From: Porphyromonadaceae bacterium UBA7332
GTDB taxonomy: Bacteria > Bacteroidota > Bacteroidia > Bacteroidales > UBA7332
Direction: 5' to 3'
Assembly (NCBI GenBank): GCA_002471225.1
Contig: DKPO01000033.1
Span: 35,195 to 99,194 of the forward strand
Length of the DNA stretch: 64,000 nucleotides
Both the position numbers and the translations under genes were made by a program. The notes under the pieces were generated by a model. It was not told the DNA's origin. It did not search any database and saw only the letters and a list, made by a program, of their open reading frames with translations. Positions within the stretch are counted from its first letter, which is position 1, and every line of letters begins with the position of its first letter. Below, piece by piece: positions 1 through 8,631 of this stretch.

Positions 1-128
1 GTCGATAGTGTCGATTCAAATCGTAAAACTCCGGGAGAGGAGTGTTTTATTTGTGTCAATTCTTCGATAGATTGACTGATTTGTCGAAAAGATAAACCGT
101 ATCTTTCAAAAGAAACGGTATATCTCTA

Positions 129-170
129 AAAAGAAACGGTGTATCTTTTCGGAGATACACCGTTTCTTTT
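129..170. repeat. 18-bp perfect hairpin in the repeat block
   Basis: Left arm 129-146 and right arm 153-170 are exact reverse complements, with a 6-nt loop. The arms carry the AAAGAAACGGTGTATCT core that also appears just upstream as direct copies (near 111-126). A related structure sits at 30311-30366. Confidence 0.85.
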
Positions 171-282
171 TTCTAATGTCATAGGTAAAATGCAATGTTG
201 ATATCGATAATTCGGAATATCCCGGAAATTGTAAACCGAATTTCGGTTTATGACTGGAAGTGTAATCTGAAATCAGTGAAAT

Positions 283-378
283 GCTCAATTCATATACGTA
301 TTTGAGGTCGATGAAATACGTACTTCGTGACGATGAAATACGTATTTGGTGACGATGAAATACGTATATGAATTGAGC
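283..378. repeat. 22-bp tandem repeats enclosed by a 19-bp inverted repeat
   Basis: Three head-to-tail 22-bp units with core CGATGAAATACGTA start at 309, 331 and 353. They are bracketed by GCTCAATTCATATACGTAT (283-301) and its exact reverse complement (360-378). The whole would fold as a long hairpin whose loop holds the tandem units. This module is absent from the second copy of the element at 30.2-30.6 kb. Confidence 0.8.
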
Positions 379-849
379 GAAATACGTATTAATTTTATTT
401 TCCGCAAGAAGCCGGATTTTGATACCTATGAACGGGATTTTTCATAGGTATGAAAAGTTGCTTTGATACGTATGTAAATTATTTTTCATACGTATCAAAA
501 GATTCAGACTAAGGTATTAAAATATCAGCAAGTCCTTTTGTATGACTTATACTGGAATTGGTTGACAGATTTATAAATTACACCGTATCTTTTTCGGATA
601 ATACTGACGTATTTGCCCTGGAAAACAAAGGTATTTCGAAAATAAAACAAACGCATTTGGGTGTAACGAAATGCGTTTGTTTTCTCAGCTAAATACGTTC
701 GTTTTCCGATAGGTTTTATTCTGATGGATTTAGATACCTACCAGCGTTCACGTTGCTACGTATCTAAAATAATTTATATACGTATATAAAAACCAGATAG
801 ATAATGTGTTTTTGTAGGCGAAAAGTATCTGGATCTTAGATGTAGATAT

Positions 850-875
850 AAAAAAAGGCTCCAGGTAGGAGCCTT
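850..875 (-). terminator. Rho-independent terminator of rplS
   Basis: An AAGGCTCC/GGAGCCTT stem (855-862 with 868-875) and 5-nt loop. On the minus strand it is followed by a run of T (the A run at 850-856 on the plus strand). It lies 22 nt after the rplS stop codon. Confidence 0.8.
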
Positions 876-896
876 AATTCTTTTCTCAAAAAAAGA

Positions 897-1250
897 TTAG
901 ATTCTTTGTCTTCTTTCTTTGATTCTAGCTTTTTTACCAGTAAGAGCACGTAGGTAGTACAATTTAGCACGACGAACTTTACCGTATTTGTTAACTGTAA
1001 TGCTTTCGATGAATGGAGAGTCGATAGGGAAGATACGCTCAACACCTACGTTACCAGACATTTTACGAACTGTAAAACGTTTTTTGTCACCATGACCAAC
1101 GATTTTGATAACGTCACCACGGTAATCCTGGATACGCTCTTTGTTACCCTCTTTAATTCTGTAAGATACAGTTACTGTGTCACCACTTCTGAAAGCAGGA
1201 TGTTGTTTACCTGAAGCAAATGATTCTTCAGCGATTTTAATAAAATCCAT
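897..1250 (-). CDS. rplS: 50S ribosomal protein L19
   Basis: Large-subunit ribosomal protein at the 30S/50S interface. The 117-residue product starts MDFIKIAEESF and contains the L19 core: FRSGDTVTVSYRI near the N terminus, the RIQDYRGDVI segment, and the C-terminal GKVRRAKLYYLRALTGKKARI block ending in a basic tail. An in-frame ATG lies 11 codons upstream, but the family starts near MDF, so I chose 1250. The gene is monocistronic in appearance: a TAnnTTTG promoter about 80 nt upstream and a strong terminator directly downstream. Ribosomal proteins are often autoregulated through such leaders; whether this one is cannot be told by eye. Confidence 0.97.
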   Translation of the reverse strand: MDFIKIAEESFASGKQHPAFRSGDTVTVSYRIKEGNKERIQDYRGDVIKIVGHGDKKRFTVRKMSGNVGVERIFPIDSPFIESITVNKYGKVRRAKLYYLRALTGKKARIKERRQRI

Positions 1251-1328
1251 TTCTTTGTAATTTAAAATGTTAATATTACGCAATTTAATAAGCCGCTATT
1301 GTCTTAACAGAGATTGCGAAAATCGCTG

Positions 1329-1359
1329 CAAATGTAATGATTATTATTGATAGAACCAA
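1329..1359 (-). promoter_or_regulatory. Predicted rplS promoter
   Basis: On the minus strand a TACATTTG box (plus-strand 1329-1336) matches the Bacteroidetes -7 consensus TAnnTTTG, with TTGG at the -33 position (1356-1359) about 20 nt away. It leaves a leader of roughly 70-80 nt before the L19 start, which holds a small GCGATTTTCGC hairpin near 1315-1326. Confidence 0.55.
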
Positions 1360-1381
1360 TGATTTGCTGTTCTTTTTTCAT

Positions 1382-1879
1382 TTAAAAAACTTTGAGTGCA
1401 ATGTTTGCAGCAGCTATAGCATCAGCCAAAGCGTGATGGTGATTTTTCAAGTCATAACCACAATATTCTGATACAGTATTTAATCTGTGATTGGGCAGGA
1501 AAGGAAATTTTTTACGGGCTGCTTTACAGGTGCAATAGAATGTATAATCGGGATAATTCATATTATACAGTTCATGGACAGCTTTTAAGCAACTCTCATC
1601 AAAAGGGCTGTTATGTGCTATCAATGGAAGCCCTTCTATTTTATGATGAATTTCAGACCAAACCGATGGAAATTCGGGTGAATCAATAGTGTCTTCAAAA
1701 TTTAATCCATGGACTTTGGTGTTGAATGAAGAGTAGAAGTTAGGTCTGGGTTTTATTAGCTGATATATTTCATCAGTAATAACCCCGTCATTAACTAATA
1801 CAATTCCAACACTACATACACTATACCGTTTCATATTGGCCGTTTCAAAATCTATTGCTGCAAAATTATTCAGGCTCAT
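1382..1879 (-). CDS. DnaQ-like 3'-5' exonuclease (DEDDh family)
   Basis: A small stand-alone exonuclease of the DnaQ/RNase T fold. Metal-binding motifs are visible: ExoI with D and E in AAIDFETAN at the N terminus, ExoII around AHNSPFD in the middle, and ExoIII HHALADA near the C terminus, where the H and D are catalytic. The chosen start (MSLNNF, 165 residues) places ExoI about 8 residues in, as usual for the family; ATGs 3 and 12 codons upstream are possible. Stand-alone proteins of this kind trim DNA or RNA 3' ends, but the substrate cannot be assigned. It lies 131 nt upstream of rplS on the same strand, and rplS has its own promoter. Confidence 0.88.
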   Translation of the reverse strand: MSLNNFAAIDFETANMKRYSVCSVGIVLVNDGVITDEIYQLIKPRPNFYSSFNTKVHGLNFEDTIDSPEFPSVWSEIHHKIEGLPLIAHNSPFDESCLKAVHELYNMNYPDYTFYCTCKAARKKFPFLPNHRLNTVSEYCGYDLKNHHHALADAIAAANIALKVF

Positions 1880-2065
1880 AACATTCATCTTTTTATGGGT
1901 TACGAATATAATCATAATAAATTATATGATATTCTGTTTGTAAGCTAAATACTTGATTTAGTTATAATAAATAACCATATCAGAGATAGTTTTGTTAGAT
2001 GAAGATGTTTTTTTTAAACAGAATTGTCTATATTCGTGTTAATGTAACTAAAAGACACAATTTAT

Positions 2066-4303
2066 ATGGAACATTTGAATCCGATGATATATGATCTGTC
2101 CATTATATTAATTTTGGCAGGTATAACTTCAGTTTTATTCAGAATAATGAAACAGCCCGTAGTATTGGGCTATATAGCGGTCGGTATGTTAGCGGGAAGT
2201 GGGTTTCTGCCATTTTTTTCTAATCTAAATGATATACAGGTTTGGGCAGAAATCGGCATCATATTTCTGTTATTTACCTTAGGCCTGGAGTTCAGTTTTA
2301 AGAAATTGATGAAAGTCGGCAGTTCAGCAGTTATTGCAGCGATTGTGATTATAGCAGGAATGATGTCAACCGGCATAGCTTTGGCTACTTTCTTTTTAAA
2401 GTGGAATTTGATCAATTCATTATTTTTAGGGGGAATGCTATGTATGTCCTCAACTACAATCATTTATAAAGCCTTTAAAGATATGGGCGTGTTGAAAAGA
2501 GATTATACGACCCTCGTTTTTGGCATTTTGATTGTGGAGGATTTATTCGCTATTGTATTGATGGTACTTTTATCCACATTTGCGACTCATCAGTCGCTGG
2601 AAGGTAAGGTTGTTTTTGAATTACTTTTAAAGCTGATCTTCTTCTTGATTCTATGGTTTTTTGGCGGTATGTATCTTGTGCCTACACTTCTTCGTAAAAT
2701 AAAGAAATATTTAAATAATGAAGTATTGTTGATTATATCCATAGCATTATGTTTGTTTATGGTTGTTTTTGCTAATCTGGTTGGTTTTTCATCGGCATTA
2801 GGAGCCTTTATTATGGGATCTATTTTAACGGAAACTGTTGAGGGTGAATCAATAGAAAAGATAACCTCATCGGTAAAAGATCTGTTTGGTGCAATCTTTT
2901 TTGTTTCAGTCGGAATGATGGTTGATCCTGAAATATTGAAGAGTTATGGAGGATTAATATTATTACTTTCTGCTATCGTAATGATTGGGCAATTTACATT
3001 CTCTTCTCTGGGGATACTACTTTCTGGACAACGATTAGATACGGCAATCAAATCAGGATTAAGTCTGACACAAATCGGAGAGTTTGCATTTATTCTGGCT
3101 ACAGTCGGAATTCAGCTTCAAGTAATAAAGCCGGAGCTGTATCCGATTGTTGTTGCCGTCTCTGTAGTAACTATCTTTTTAACACCTTTCGTAATGAAAA
3201 GCTCGGATTTTGTGTTTTCTCTAATTCAGAGGTTATTGCCTGAGCGTTGGTTGCTTTTTATAAATAGGTACTCTTCAGGTGTTGATACTCAGAATAATGA
3301 AAATGAATGGCGACGTTATTTAAAAATATATTTTAGACAAGTATTGGCATATTCAATTCTAACAATTGGTGTCTTTTTTGTATGTAAAAAATATCTTTTC
3401 GCTGTATTGGAAAAATATCTTTCCGGATTTTGGCTGGATATATCAGAATTACTTTTGGTTATTATACCGATAGCTCCATTTCTCTGGGCTTTGGCTACTA
3501 ATATAGGTAATAAAGAAATATTCAGTAATTTGTGGGATGACTCACGTTTTAATCATGGTAAATTAGTAGCATTGCAATTATTCAGAATATTACTGGCTTT
3601 AGGTATATTTGTAGGGATTATGCTGAATTTATTTACCTATGGATTTGCCTTTATTTCGGCAGCAATACTATGTCTGGGGTTGGTTATATTATTTTTCAAA
3701 CCCTTACGTTCAACATTGTTGCATATGGAACGGATTATAGCATTTAATCTTCGTGCAAAAGAAAATCATAATAAAAAGGCTTTGAACTGGGTTTCTCCTA
3801 AACTTCATGCGGCTCAGTTTGAGGTTCCGCAAAACAGCTTCTTAACTGGTATTTATTTGTATAAAGCAGAATTCAGAAAGAAATATGGGATCAGTATCAT
3901 CAGTATTGTTCGTGGAGATGAACATATTAATATACCCAATGCCAGAGATCAGCTTTTCCCTTTTGATATAATTTCTGTAGTTGGTACAGATGAACAGATT
4001 AATCATTTCAGTAAAGCTTTGGAGTCGAGTTTGAAGGAAAGTGATGATCAGAGAAGAGAGGATCAACAAGAAGTTATATTATCTAAATTTACGGTAGAAC
4101 CATGTTCTTCTTTTTGGCATAAAACGTTGAAAGAGTCGGGGATTAAAGATTTGTATAACAGCATGCTGATAGCAATTGAAAGTGCAGATGGAACTGCCAT
4201 ACCTATTTCTCAGGATTTGATTCTGAATGAAGGTGATCTTTTATGGATAGCAGGTGAGAAGCAGAATCTCGAAGCGATGAAAGAGGAATTTTGTAAAAAA
4301 TAA
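2066..4303 (+). CDS. KefB/CPA2-type monovalent cation:proton antiporter with two RCK-C domains
   Basis: Inner-membrane cation/H+ antiporter of 745 residues. Residues 1-390 form the Na+/H+ exchanger domain: about 12 hydrophobic segments with the family signatures near KQPVVLGYIAVGML, LFTLGLEFSFKKL and GFSSALGAFIMGS. An extra hydrophobic block follows (about 425-570). The C terminus carries two RCK-C (TrkA-C) domains (about 605-665 and 680-745), ending in the typical GDLLWIAG strand. There is no TrkA-N nucleotide-binding domain, so gating differs from E. coli KefB/KefC. Likely substrates are K+ or Na+, which sequence alone cannot settle. The ferritin gene follows 63 nt downstream on the same strand. 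Confidence 0.92.
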   Translation: MEHLNPMIYDLSIILILAGITSVLFRIMKQPVVLGYIAVGMLAGSGFLPFFSNLNDIQVWAEIGIIFLLFTLGLEFSFKKLMKVGSSAVIAAIVIIAGMMSTGIALATFFLKWNLINSLFLGGMLCMSSTTIIYKAFKDMGVLKRDYTTLVFGILIVEDLFAIVLMVLLSTFATHQSLEGKVVFELLLKLIFFLILWFFGGMYLVPTLLRKIKKYLNNEVLLIISIALCLFMVVFANLVGFSSALGAFIMGSILTETVEGESIEKITSSVKDLFGAIFFVSVGMMVDPEILKSYGGLILLLSAIVMIGQFTFSSLGILLSGQRLDTAIKSGLSLTQIGEFAFILATVGIQLQVIKPELYPIVVAVSVVTIFLTPFVMKSSDFVFSLIQRLLPERWLLFINRYSSGVDTQNNENEWRRYLKIYFRQVLAYSILTIGVFFVCKKYLFAVLEKYLSGFWLDISELLLVIIPIAPFLWALATNIGNKEIFSNLWDDSRFNHGKLVALQLFRILLALGIFVGIMLNLFTYGFAFISAAILCLGLVILFFKPLRSTLLHMERIIAFNLRAKENHNKKALNWVSPKLHAAQFEVPQNSFLTGIYLYKAEFRKKYGISIISIVRGDEHINIPNARDQLFPFDIISVVGTDEQINHFSKALESSLKESDDQRREDQQEVILSKFTVEPCSSFWHKTLKESGIKDLYNSMLIAIESADGTAIPISQDLILNEGDLLWIAGEKQNLEAMKEEFCKK

Positions 4304-4366
4304 AATAACAATTAGTGTATTGAATTGTTTATATATTAATCATGTTAAACTAAAAATCAAAAGAGT

Positions 4367-4876
4367 ATGTTATCAAAGAAAATGGAACAAGCATTAAATA
4401 ATCAAATTAATGCAGAGTTATGGTCAGCTTATCTTTATTTATCAATGTCAGCGGATTTTGCTCATAAGGGTTATTCCGGATTTGCTCATTGGTTTGATAT
4501 CCAATATCGCGAAGAACAGGCACATGCTGATTTATATATAAAATATATACTTTCACGTGGCGGTAAAGTCACTTTACAGCCAATCAGGGAAGTTAAGACA
4601 GAATGGACGGATCTGTTGAACGCGTTTGAGGATACATTGCAACATGAGCAAGCTGTAACAAAAATGATAAATGAGCTATATGATCTTGCTGTAAAAGAAA
4701 AGGATTATGCAACAGTTAGCTTTTTGAAGTTCTTTGTTGACGAACAGGTTGAGGAAGAAGAAACTGCTAAACAGTTTATAGATAATTTACGCATGATAGG
4801 AGATAGTGGTATCGGTATTTATATGCTTGATAAAGAAGTTAAAGGCCGTGTTTTTAATGCTCCAAAAAATGCCTGA
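4367..4876 (+). CDS. ftnA: Non-haem ferritin
   Basis: Iron-storage ferritin of 169 residues, the usual length for bacterial FtnA. It oxidises Fe(II) at a di-iron centre and stores ferric mineral in a 24-mer. All ferroxidase ligands can be read: E17, E50, H53, E94, plus Q127 and E130, the same pattern as E. coli FtnA. There is no haem-binding methionine of the bacterioferritin type at the expected place. It sits downstream of the cation antiporter and ends at a strong bidirectional terminator shared with the convergent metH. Confidence 0.96.
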   Translation: MLSKKMEQALNNQINAELWSAYLYLSMSADFAHKGYSGFAHWFDIQYREEQAHADLYIKYILSRGGKVTLQPIREVKTEWTDLLNAFEDTLQHEQAVTKMINELYDLAVKEKDYATVSFLKFFVDEQVEEEETAKQFIDNLRMIGDSGIGIYMLDKEVKGRVFNAPKNA

Positions 4877-4888
4877 GTCATATAAGTG

Positions 4889-4927
4889 AAAAACCTCTTT
4901 GGAAATAACTTCCAAAGAGGTTTTTTT
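4889..4927. terminator. Bidirectional terminator between ftnA and metH
   Basis: Stem AAAAACCTCTTTGGAA/TTCCAAAGAGGTTTTT (4889-4904 with 4910-4925), loop 5 nt. T runs lie on the 3' side in both directions, serving the two convergent genes. Confidence 0.85.
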
Positions 4928-4945
4928 ATACAAAATGAATACGTA

Positions 4946-7900
4946 TTATATCATAAAATAAGTTGATTCCGGATGCATAATATATAGTCCTGAAACTGAA
5001 GCTGCCGGAGCCATTGCTCCATTTTCTGTAATGCGAATATTGATCTTTTGAAAGTCAATTAGTTCGCTCAGAATATGTATCGATTGTTGTTCGGGGATAG
5101 ACGGATAGCCAACGGCCGGACGAATACCCTGATATTGTCCTTTCATAATTTCATTTATTTCAAGGACCTCTTTAGATGCATATCCCCAGAATTCACGACG
5201 AATAAGCATATGTAACCATTCTGCACTGGCTTCTACTAATCGATCAGCAATAGTTTGTAAAAGCATTGCTTTATAATCATCATCTAATGATTGAGCTTCC
5301 TTTATCAGGTTCTCGTATTCAGCCCCTTCACTTACAGCAAATGCTCCTACAAAATCCTGCTTAGGGGATACAAAGTCGGCTAATGATAAAGTATAACCTT
5401 TCTCATTGACTTTGTTTTGTCGCGGCATTTTCCATTCAATTGAATTTCCATCTTTATTAAAAAATAAAGAATCTCTGGAAGAGTGAGTTTCAAAGATACG
5501 GTAAAGAGCACTAAGATGGATTTGATTAGCTTGCAGTTCTTGTAATGCAGATTGTGCATCCAAATAAAGTTTTAAAGCTTCTGACGCTTTTTCTCTTTCT
5601 TCTCCTTGAAAAGACAGTAACCATTTAGCATGACAACTTTCACAATTATGAATGTTTGTTATTTCTGCAAATTTCGGAGAAAACTTCCATGTATAGAAAA
5701 AGAACTTCCAGTTTATATAAGGAATTATATCTTTAATCGAAACAGAAATAACTTGCTCCCCTTCAATATTAGGTTGACATGTTTGATAGCTATCCCAATC
5801 CAGCTTTAGTTTCTTATCATAAGCTTGCTCTTTTGAAAGCGTATTTTTTTCTGCGGAGTACTTATTCCGTAATTTCTCATACTCAGCATTTAATTCACTT
5901 AAATAAACGGTACGTTGCTCTACGTTCATCCACTTAGATAAGATACCCGGCATTTGAGAAGCATCTTTACCATGAATTACTCCGTGTGAATATAAAGGTG
6001 CTATCTTCACAGCTGTATGTAGCTTAGAAGTAGTGGCTCCGCCAACAAGAATAGGTATATTGATACTTTTTTCTTCGAATAATCGGGCTAAAGTACACAT
6101 TTCATCTAATGACGGAGTAATAAGGCCACTTAATCCAACAAAGTCAGGTTTATGTTCAAGTGTTGCTTCAACGATTTTTTCATGAGGAACCATTACACCA
6201 AGATCAATGACCTCAAAATTATTGCAGGCAAGAATGACACCTACGATATTTTTTCCGATATCATGTACATCTCCCTTTACTGTTGCCATTATGATTTTTC
6301 CAGCTTTGGACTGTGAACCGGCTGTTTTTTGAGACTGAATAACAGGTTCAAGAAAAGAGACCGCTTTTTTCATCGTTCTCGCAGTTTTGACGACCTGAGG
6401 TAAAAACATACGGCCTTCGCCAAATCGGACTCCGACTTCGTTCATTCCCGCCATTAATACATTCTCAATAATATCTATAGCTTTAGGATATTTTTGAAGA
6501 GCCTCTTCTAAATCGACTTCTAAGTAATCTCCGATACCTTTTATTAAAGCGTATTTTAATCGCTCCTCTACAATATAGTTTCGCCATTCGTCTGTTACAA
6601 TGCCCGTACTTTTGCCAGTTTGCGAATCTTTTACGGCTTCTGCAATACTGATCAAACGCTCGGTCGCATCATCTGTGCGGTCAAACAGAACATCTTCTAT
6701 AGCATCCAGAACATCTTTAGGAATATCATTATAGCTAACTGATTCGGCCGGATTTACAATTGCCATATCAAGACCAACAGCAATTGCATGATACAAGAAG
6801 ACTGCATGCATTGCCTCACGTATGTAGTTGTTACCTCTGAAAGAGAAAGATAAATTGCTTAATCCTCCACTAACTTTAGCTCCTGGTAAATTTTGCTTTA
6901 TCCATTCTGTGGCACGTATAAAATCCAGACCATAAGAGCGATGTTCTTCAATTCCTGTAGCTACTGCCAAAACATTGGGGTCAAAAATTATGTCAGTAGA
7001 AGGAAAACCAGCCTTTTGTGTTAATAAATTATAGGCACGTTCACAGACTTCAATTTTGCGTTCAAAGCTATCAGCCTGCCCTTTCTCGTCGAATGCCATT
7101 ACTACAACTGCTGCACCAAGATCCCGGCATCTCATAGCTTTCATTAAAAATGATTGCTCTCCTTCTTTTAAGGAAATTGAATTCACAATAGATTTGCCTT
7201 GCAGACATTTTAGTCCCGATTCTATGACCTCCCATTTAGAAGAATCGATCATCATTGGAACTTTTGATATGTCAGGGTCAGAAGCGATCAGATTCACAAA
7301 TTCAGTCATAGCCTCGACAGCATCGAGCATAGCATCGTCCATATTGACATCAATTATCTGCGCTCCATCTTCTACTTGCTTACGGGCTATAGAAAGAGCT
7401 TCATCAAATTGTCTCTCTTTGATCAGACGTAAAAATTTGCGGGATCCTGCCACATTACATCTTTCTCCAATATTGACGAAATTATTTGCAGGTGTTATAT
7501 TTAACCGTTCTAATCCCGAAAGCTGTAGAGACTGTAAGTCTTTATTCGTCTGAATAGAACGGATATCTTTCGCATTATGTATTAAGTGATGATAAGCTTT
7601 GATATGCTCAGGTGTCGTGCCGCAGCATCCGCCAAGAATATTTACGATTTTATGATCAATAAAATCGTGTAATTGTGCGGCCATAATCTCAGGAGTTTCA
7701 TCATATTCTCCAAAGCGATTTGGCAATCCGGCATTCGGATATGCGCTTATATAAAGCTGAGGAGCTAAAGAAGATAGCTCTTCAAGAAAAGGCTTCATGT
7801 CTTTTGCTCCAAAAGAACAATTTAAGCCAACCGATAGGATCTCTGCATGAGATATAGATGTTAAGAATGCTGCAAGAGTTTGCCCCGATAAAGTACGTCC

Positions 7901-8539
7901 GGCTTTATCAGATACGGTTACTGAAAGCATTACAGGAACTTTTCGTCCGATAATACGCATAGCTTGCTTAGCTGCAAGTAAGGCTGCTTTTGCATTAAGC
8001 GTATCGAAAATCGTTTCGATTAGTAATAAGTCAACTCCTCCTTCTAGTAATGCCTCGATCTGATCGCGGTATGAATCTGTCAGGTCATCAAAGCTAAGAG
8101 CCCTGTAAGCCGGATTATTCACATCAGGAGACATGGAGCATGTCTTGTTTGTTGGCCCGATTGAACCAGCAACAAATCTGGGTTTGTCCGGAGTAACAGA
8201 AGAGTATTTTTCAGCTTGAGCTTTTGCTATACGTGCACCCGCGAGATTAATTTCTCTCACATACTCTTGCATATTATAATCTTCCATTGAAACGGAAGTG
8301 GCGTTAAAAGTATTTGTTTCTATGATATCGGCACCGGCCTCCAGATAGGCTGCATGAATTTCACCGATTATTGAAGGTTGTGTAAGACATAGTATATCAT
8401 TATTTCCCTTCATCATCGTCGAAACCGAGCTAAAGCGTTCACCACGATAATCTTCTTCTGTAAGTTGATACTTCTGAATCATGGTGCCCATTGCTCCATC
8501 CAGTATAAGTATCCTTTGCTTTAATAGGTTTTCGATCAT
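4946..8539 (-). CDS. metH: Cobalamin-dependent methionine synthase
   Basis: Transfers the methyl group of methyl-tetrahydrofolate to homocysteine through a B12 cofactor. The 1197-residue protein holds all four modules in order. The homocysteine domain comes first, with zinc ligands C241, C305 and C306 in LNCSFG and GGCCG. The pterin-binding domain (about 350-610) and the cap plus B12 domain follow, with the axial histidine in DVHDIGKN (H759). Last is the SAM-dependent activation domain (about 890-1197) with RPAVGYPS. Start MIENLL was chosen because upstream codons run into the promoter; the family starts right before the LDGAMGT strand. No B12 riboswitch fits in the 92-nt gap upstream. Confidence 0.97.
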   Translation of the reverse strand: MIENLLKQRILILDGAMGTMIQKYQLTEEDYRGERFSSVSTMMKGNNDILCLTQPSIIGEIHAAYLEAGADIIETNTFNATSVSMEDYNMQEYVREINLAGARIAKAQAEKYSSVTPDKPRFVAGSIGPTNKTCSMSPDVNNPAYRALSFDDLTDSYRDQIEALLEGGVDLLLIETIFDTLNAKAALLAAKQAMRIIGRKVPVMLSVTVSDKAGRTLSGQTLAAFLTSISHAEILSVGLNCSFGAKDMKPFLEELSSLAPQLYISAYPNAGLPNRFGEYDETPEIMAAQLHDFIDHKIVNILGGCCGTTPEHIKAYHHLIHNAKDIRSIQTNKDLQSLQLSGLERLNITPANNFVNIGERCNVAGSRKFLRLIKERQFDEALSIARKQVEDGAQIIDVNMDDAMLDAVEAMTEFVNLIASDPDISKVPMMIDSSKWEVIESGLKCLQGKSIVNSISLKEGEQSFLMKAMRCRDLGAAVVVMAFDEKGQADSFERKIEVCERAYNLLTQKAGFPSTDIIFDPNVLAVATGIEEHRSYGLDFIRATEWIKQNLPGAKVSGGLSNLSFSFRGNNYIREAMHAVFLYHAIAVGLDMAIVNPAESVSYNDIPKDVLDAIEDVLFDRTDDATERLISIAEAVKDSQTGKSTGIVTDEWRNYIVEERLKYALIKGIGDYLEVDLEEALQKYPKAIDIIENVLMAGMNEVGVRFGEGRMFLPQVVKTARTMKKAVSFLEPVIQSQKTAGSQSKAGKIIMATVKGDVHDIGKNIVGVILACNNFEVIDLGVMVPHEKIVEATLEHKPDFVGLSGLITPSLDEMCTLARLFEEKSINIPILVGGATTSKLHTAVKIAPLYSHGVIHGKDASQMPGILSKWMNVEQRTVYLSELNAEYEKLRNKYSAEKNTLSKEQAYDKKLKLDWDSYQTCQPNIEGEQVISVSIKDIIPYINWKFFFYTWKFSPKFAEITNIHNCESCHAKWLLSFQGEEREKASEALKLYLDAQSALQELQANQIHLSALYRIFETHSSRDSLFFNKDGNSIEWKMPRQNKVNEKGYTLSLADFVSPKQDFVGAFAVSEGAEYENLIKEAQSLDDDYKAMLLQTIADRLVEASAEWLHMLIRREFWGYASKEVLEINEIMKGQYQGIRPAVGYPSIPEQQSIHILSELIDFQKINIRITENGAMAPAASVSGLYIMHPESTYFMI

Positions 8540-8574
8540 TTTATTATAGGGATTTATAATTTGAAAATATATCA

Positions 8575-8604
8575 CAAAGATAATATCTATATTGAAATGC
8601 CAAA
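8575..8604 (-). promoter_or_regulatory. Predicted metH promoter
   Basis: Minus-strand TTTG (plus 8601-8604), 18-nt spacer, TATCTTTG (plus 8575-8582): a close match to the Bacteroidetes -33/-7 pattern. It gives metH its own transcription start even though it follows the long upstream gene cluster. Confidence 0.6.
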
Positions 8605-8631
8605 ATCCAGCTTAATGGATTACTGCATCAA

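Larger units (their letters stand above)
1..802. repeat. Complex intergenic repeat element, long copy
   Basis: Gene-free block built from many inverted repeats. It begins at the window edge with a GTCGATAGTGTCGATTC motif that recurs at 30254. It contains an 18-bp perfect hairpin (129-146 with 153-170), an 8-bp one (232-239 with 243-250), a 19-bp inverted repeat (283-301 with 360-378) around a 22-bp tandem array, 11-bp and 13-bp hairpins near 422-450 and 462-499, a 15-bp hairpin (644-658 with 669-683) and TTTAGATAC/GTATCTAAA arms (729-737 with 760-768). Many modules share the core ATACGTAT or ACGGTATATC. The stretch from about 577 to 802 matches the second copy (30380-30624) module by module. 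The left end is cut by the window, so true length is unknown. No open reading frame here looks real. Confidence 0.8.

Noticed and set aside
106..288. A 60-codon minus-strand frame in the first repeat block
   Set aside because: It is formed by the hairpin arms; residues such as a poly-F/K pattern mirror the inverted repeats and there is no promoter or homologue-like composition.
283..378. Possible CRISPR array
   Set aside because: The 22-bp units are directly adjacent without unique spacers, only three copies exist and no cas gene is in the window.
7056..7553. A 165-codon plus-strand frame inside metH
   Set aside because: Antisense shadow of the well-conserved methionine synthase; no promoter and no protein-like pattern.
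8540..8631. A cobalamin or SAM riboswitch upstream of metH
   Set aside because: Only 92 nt separate metH from the upstream gene and the -7 box leaves about 30 nt of leader, too short for a B12 riboswitch.
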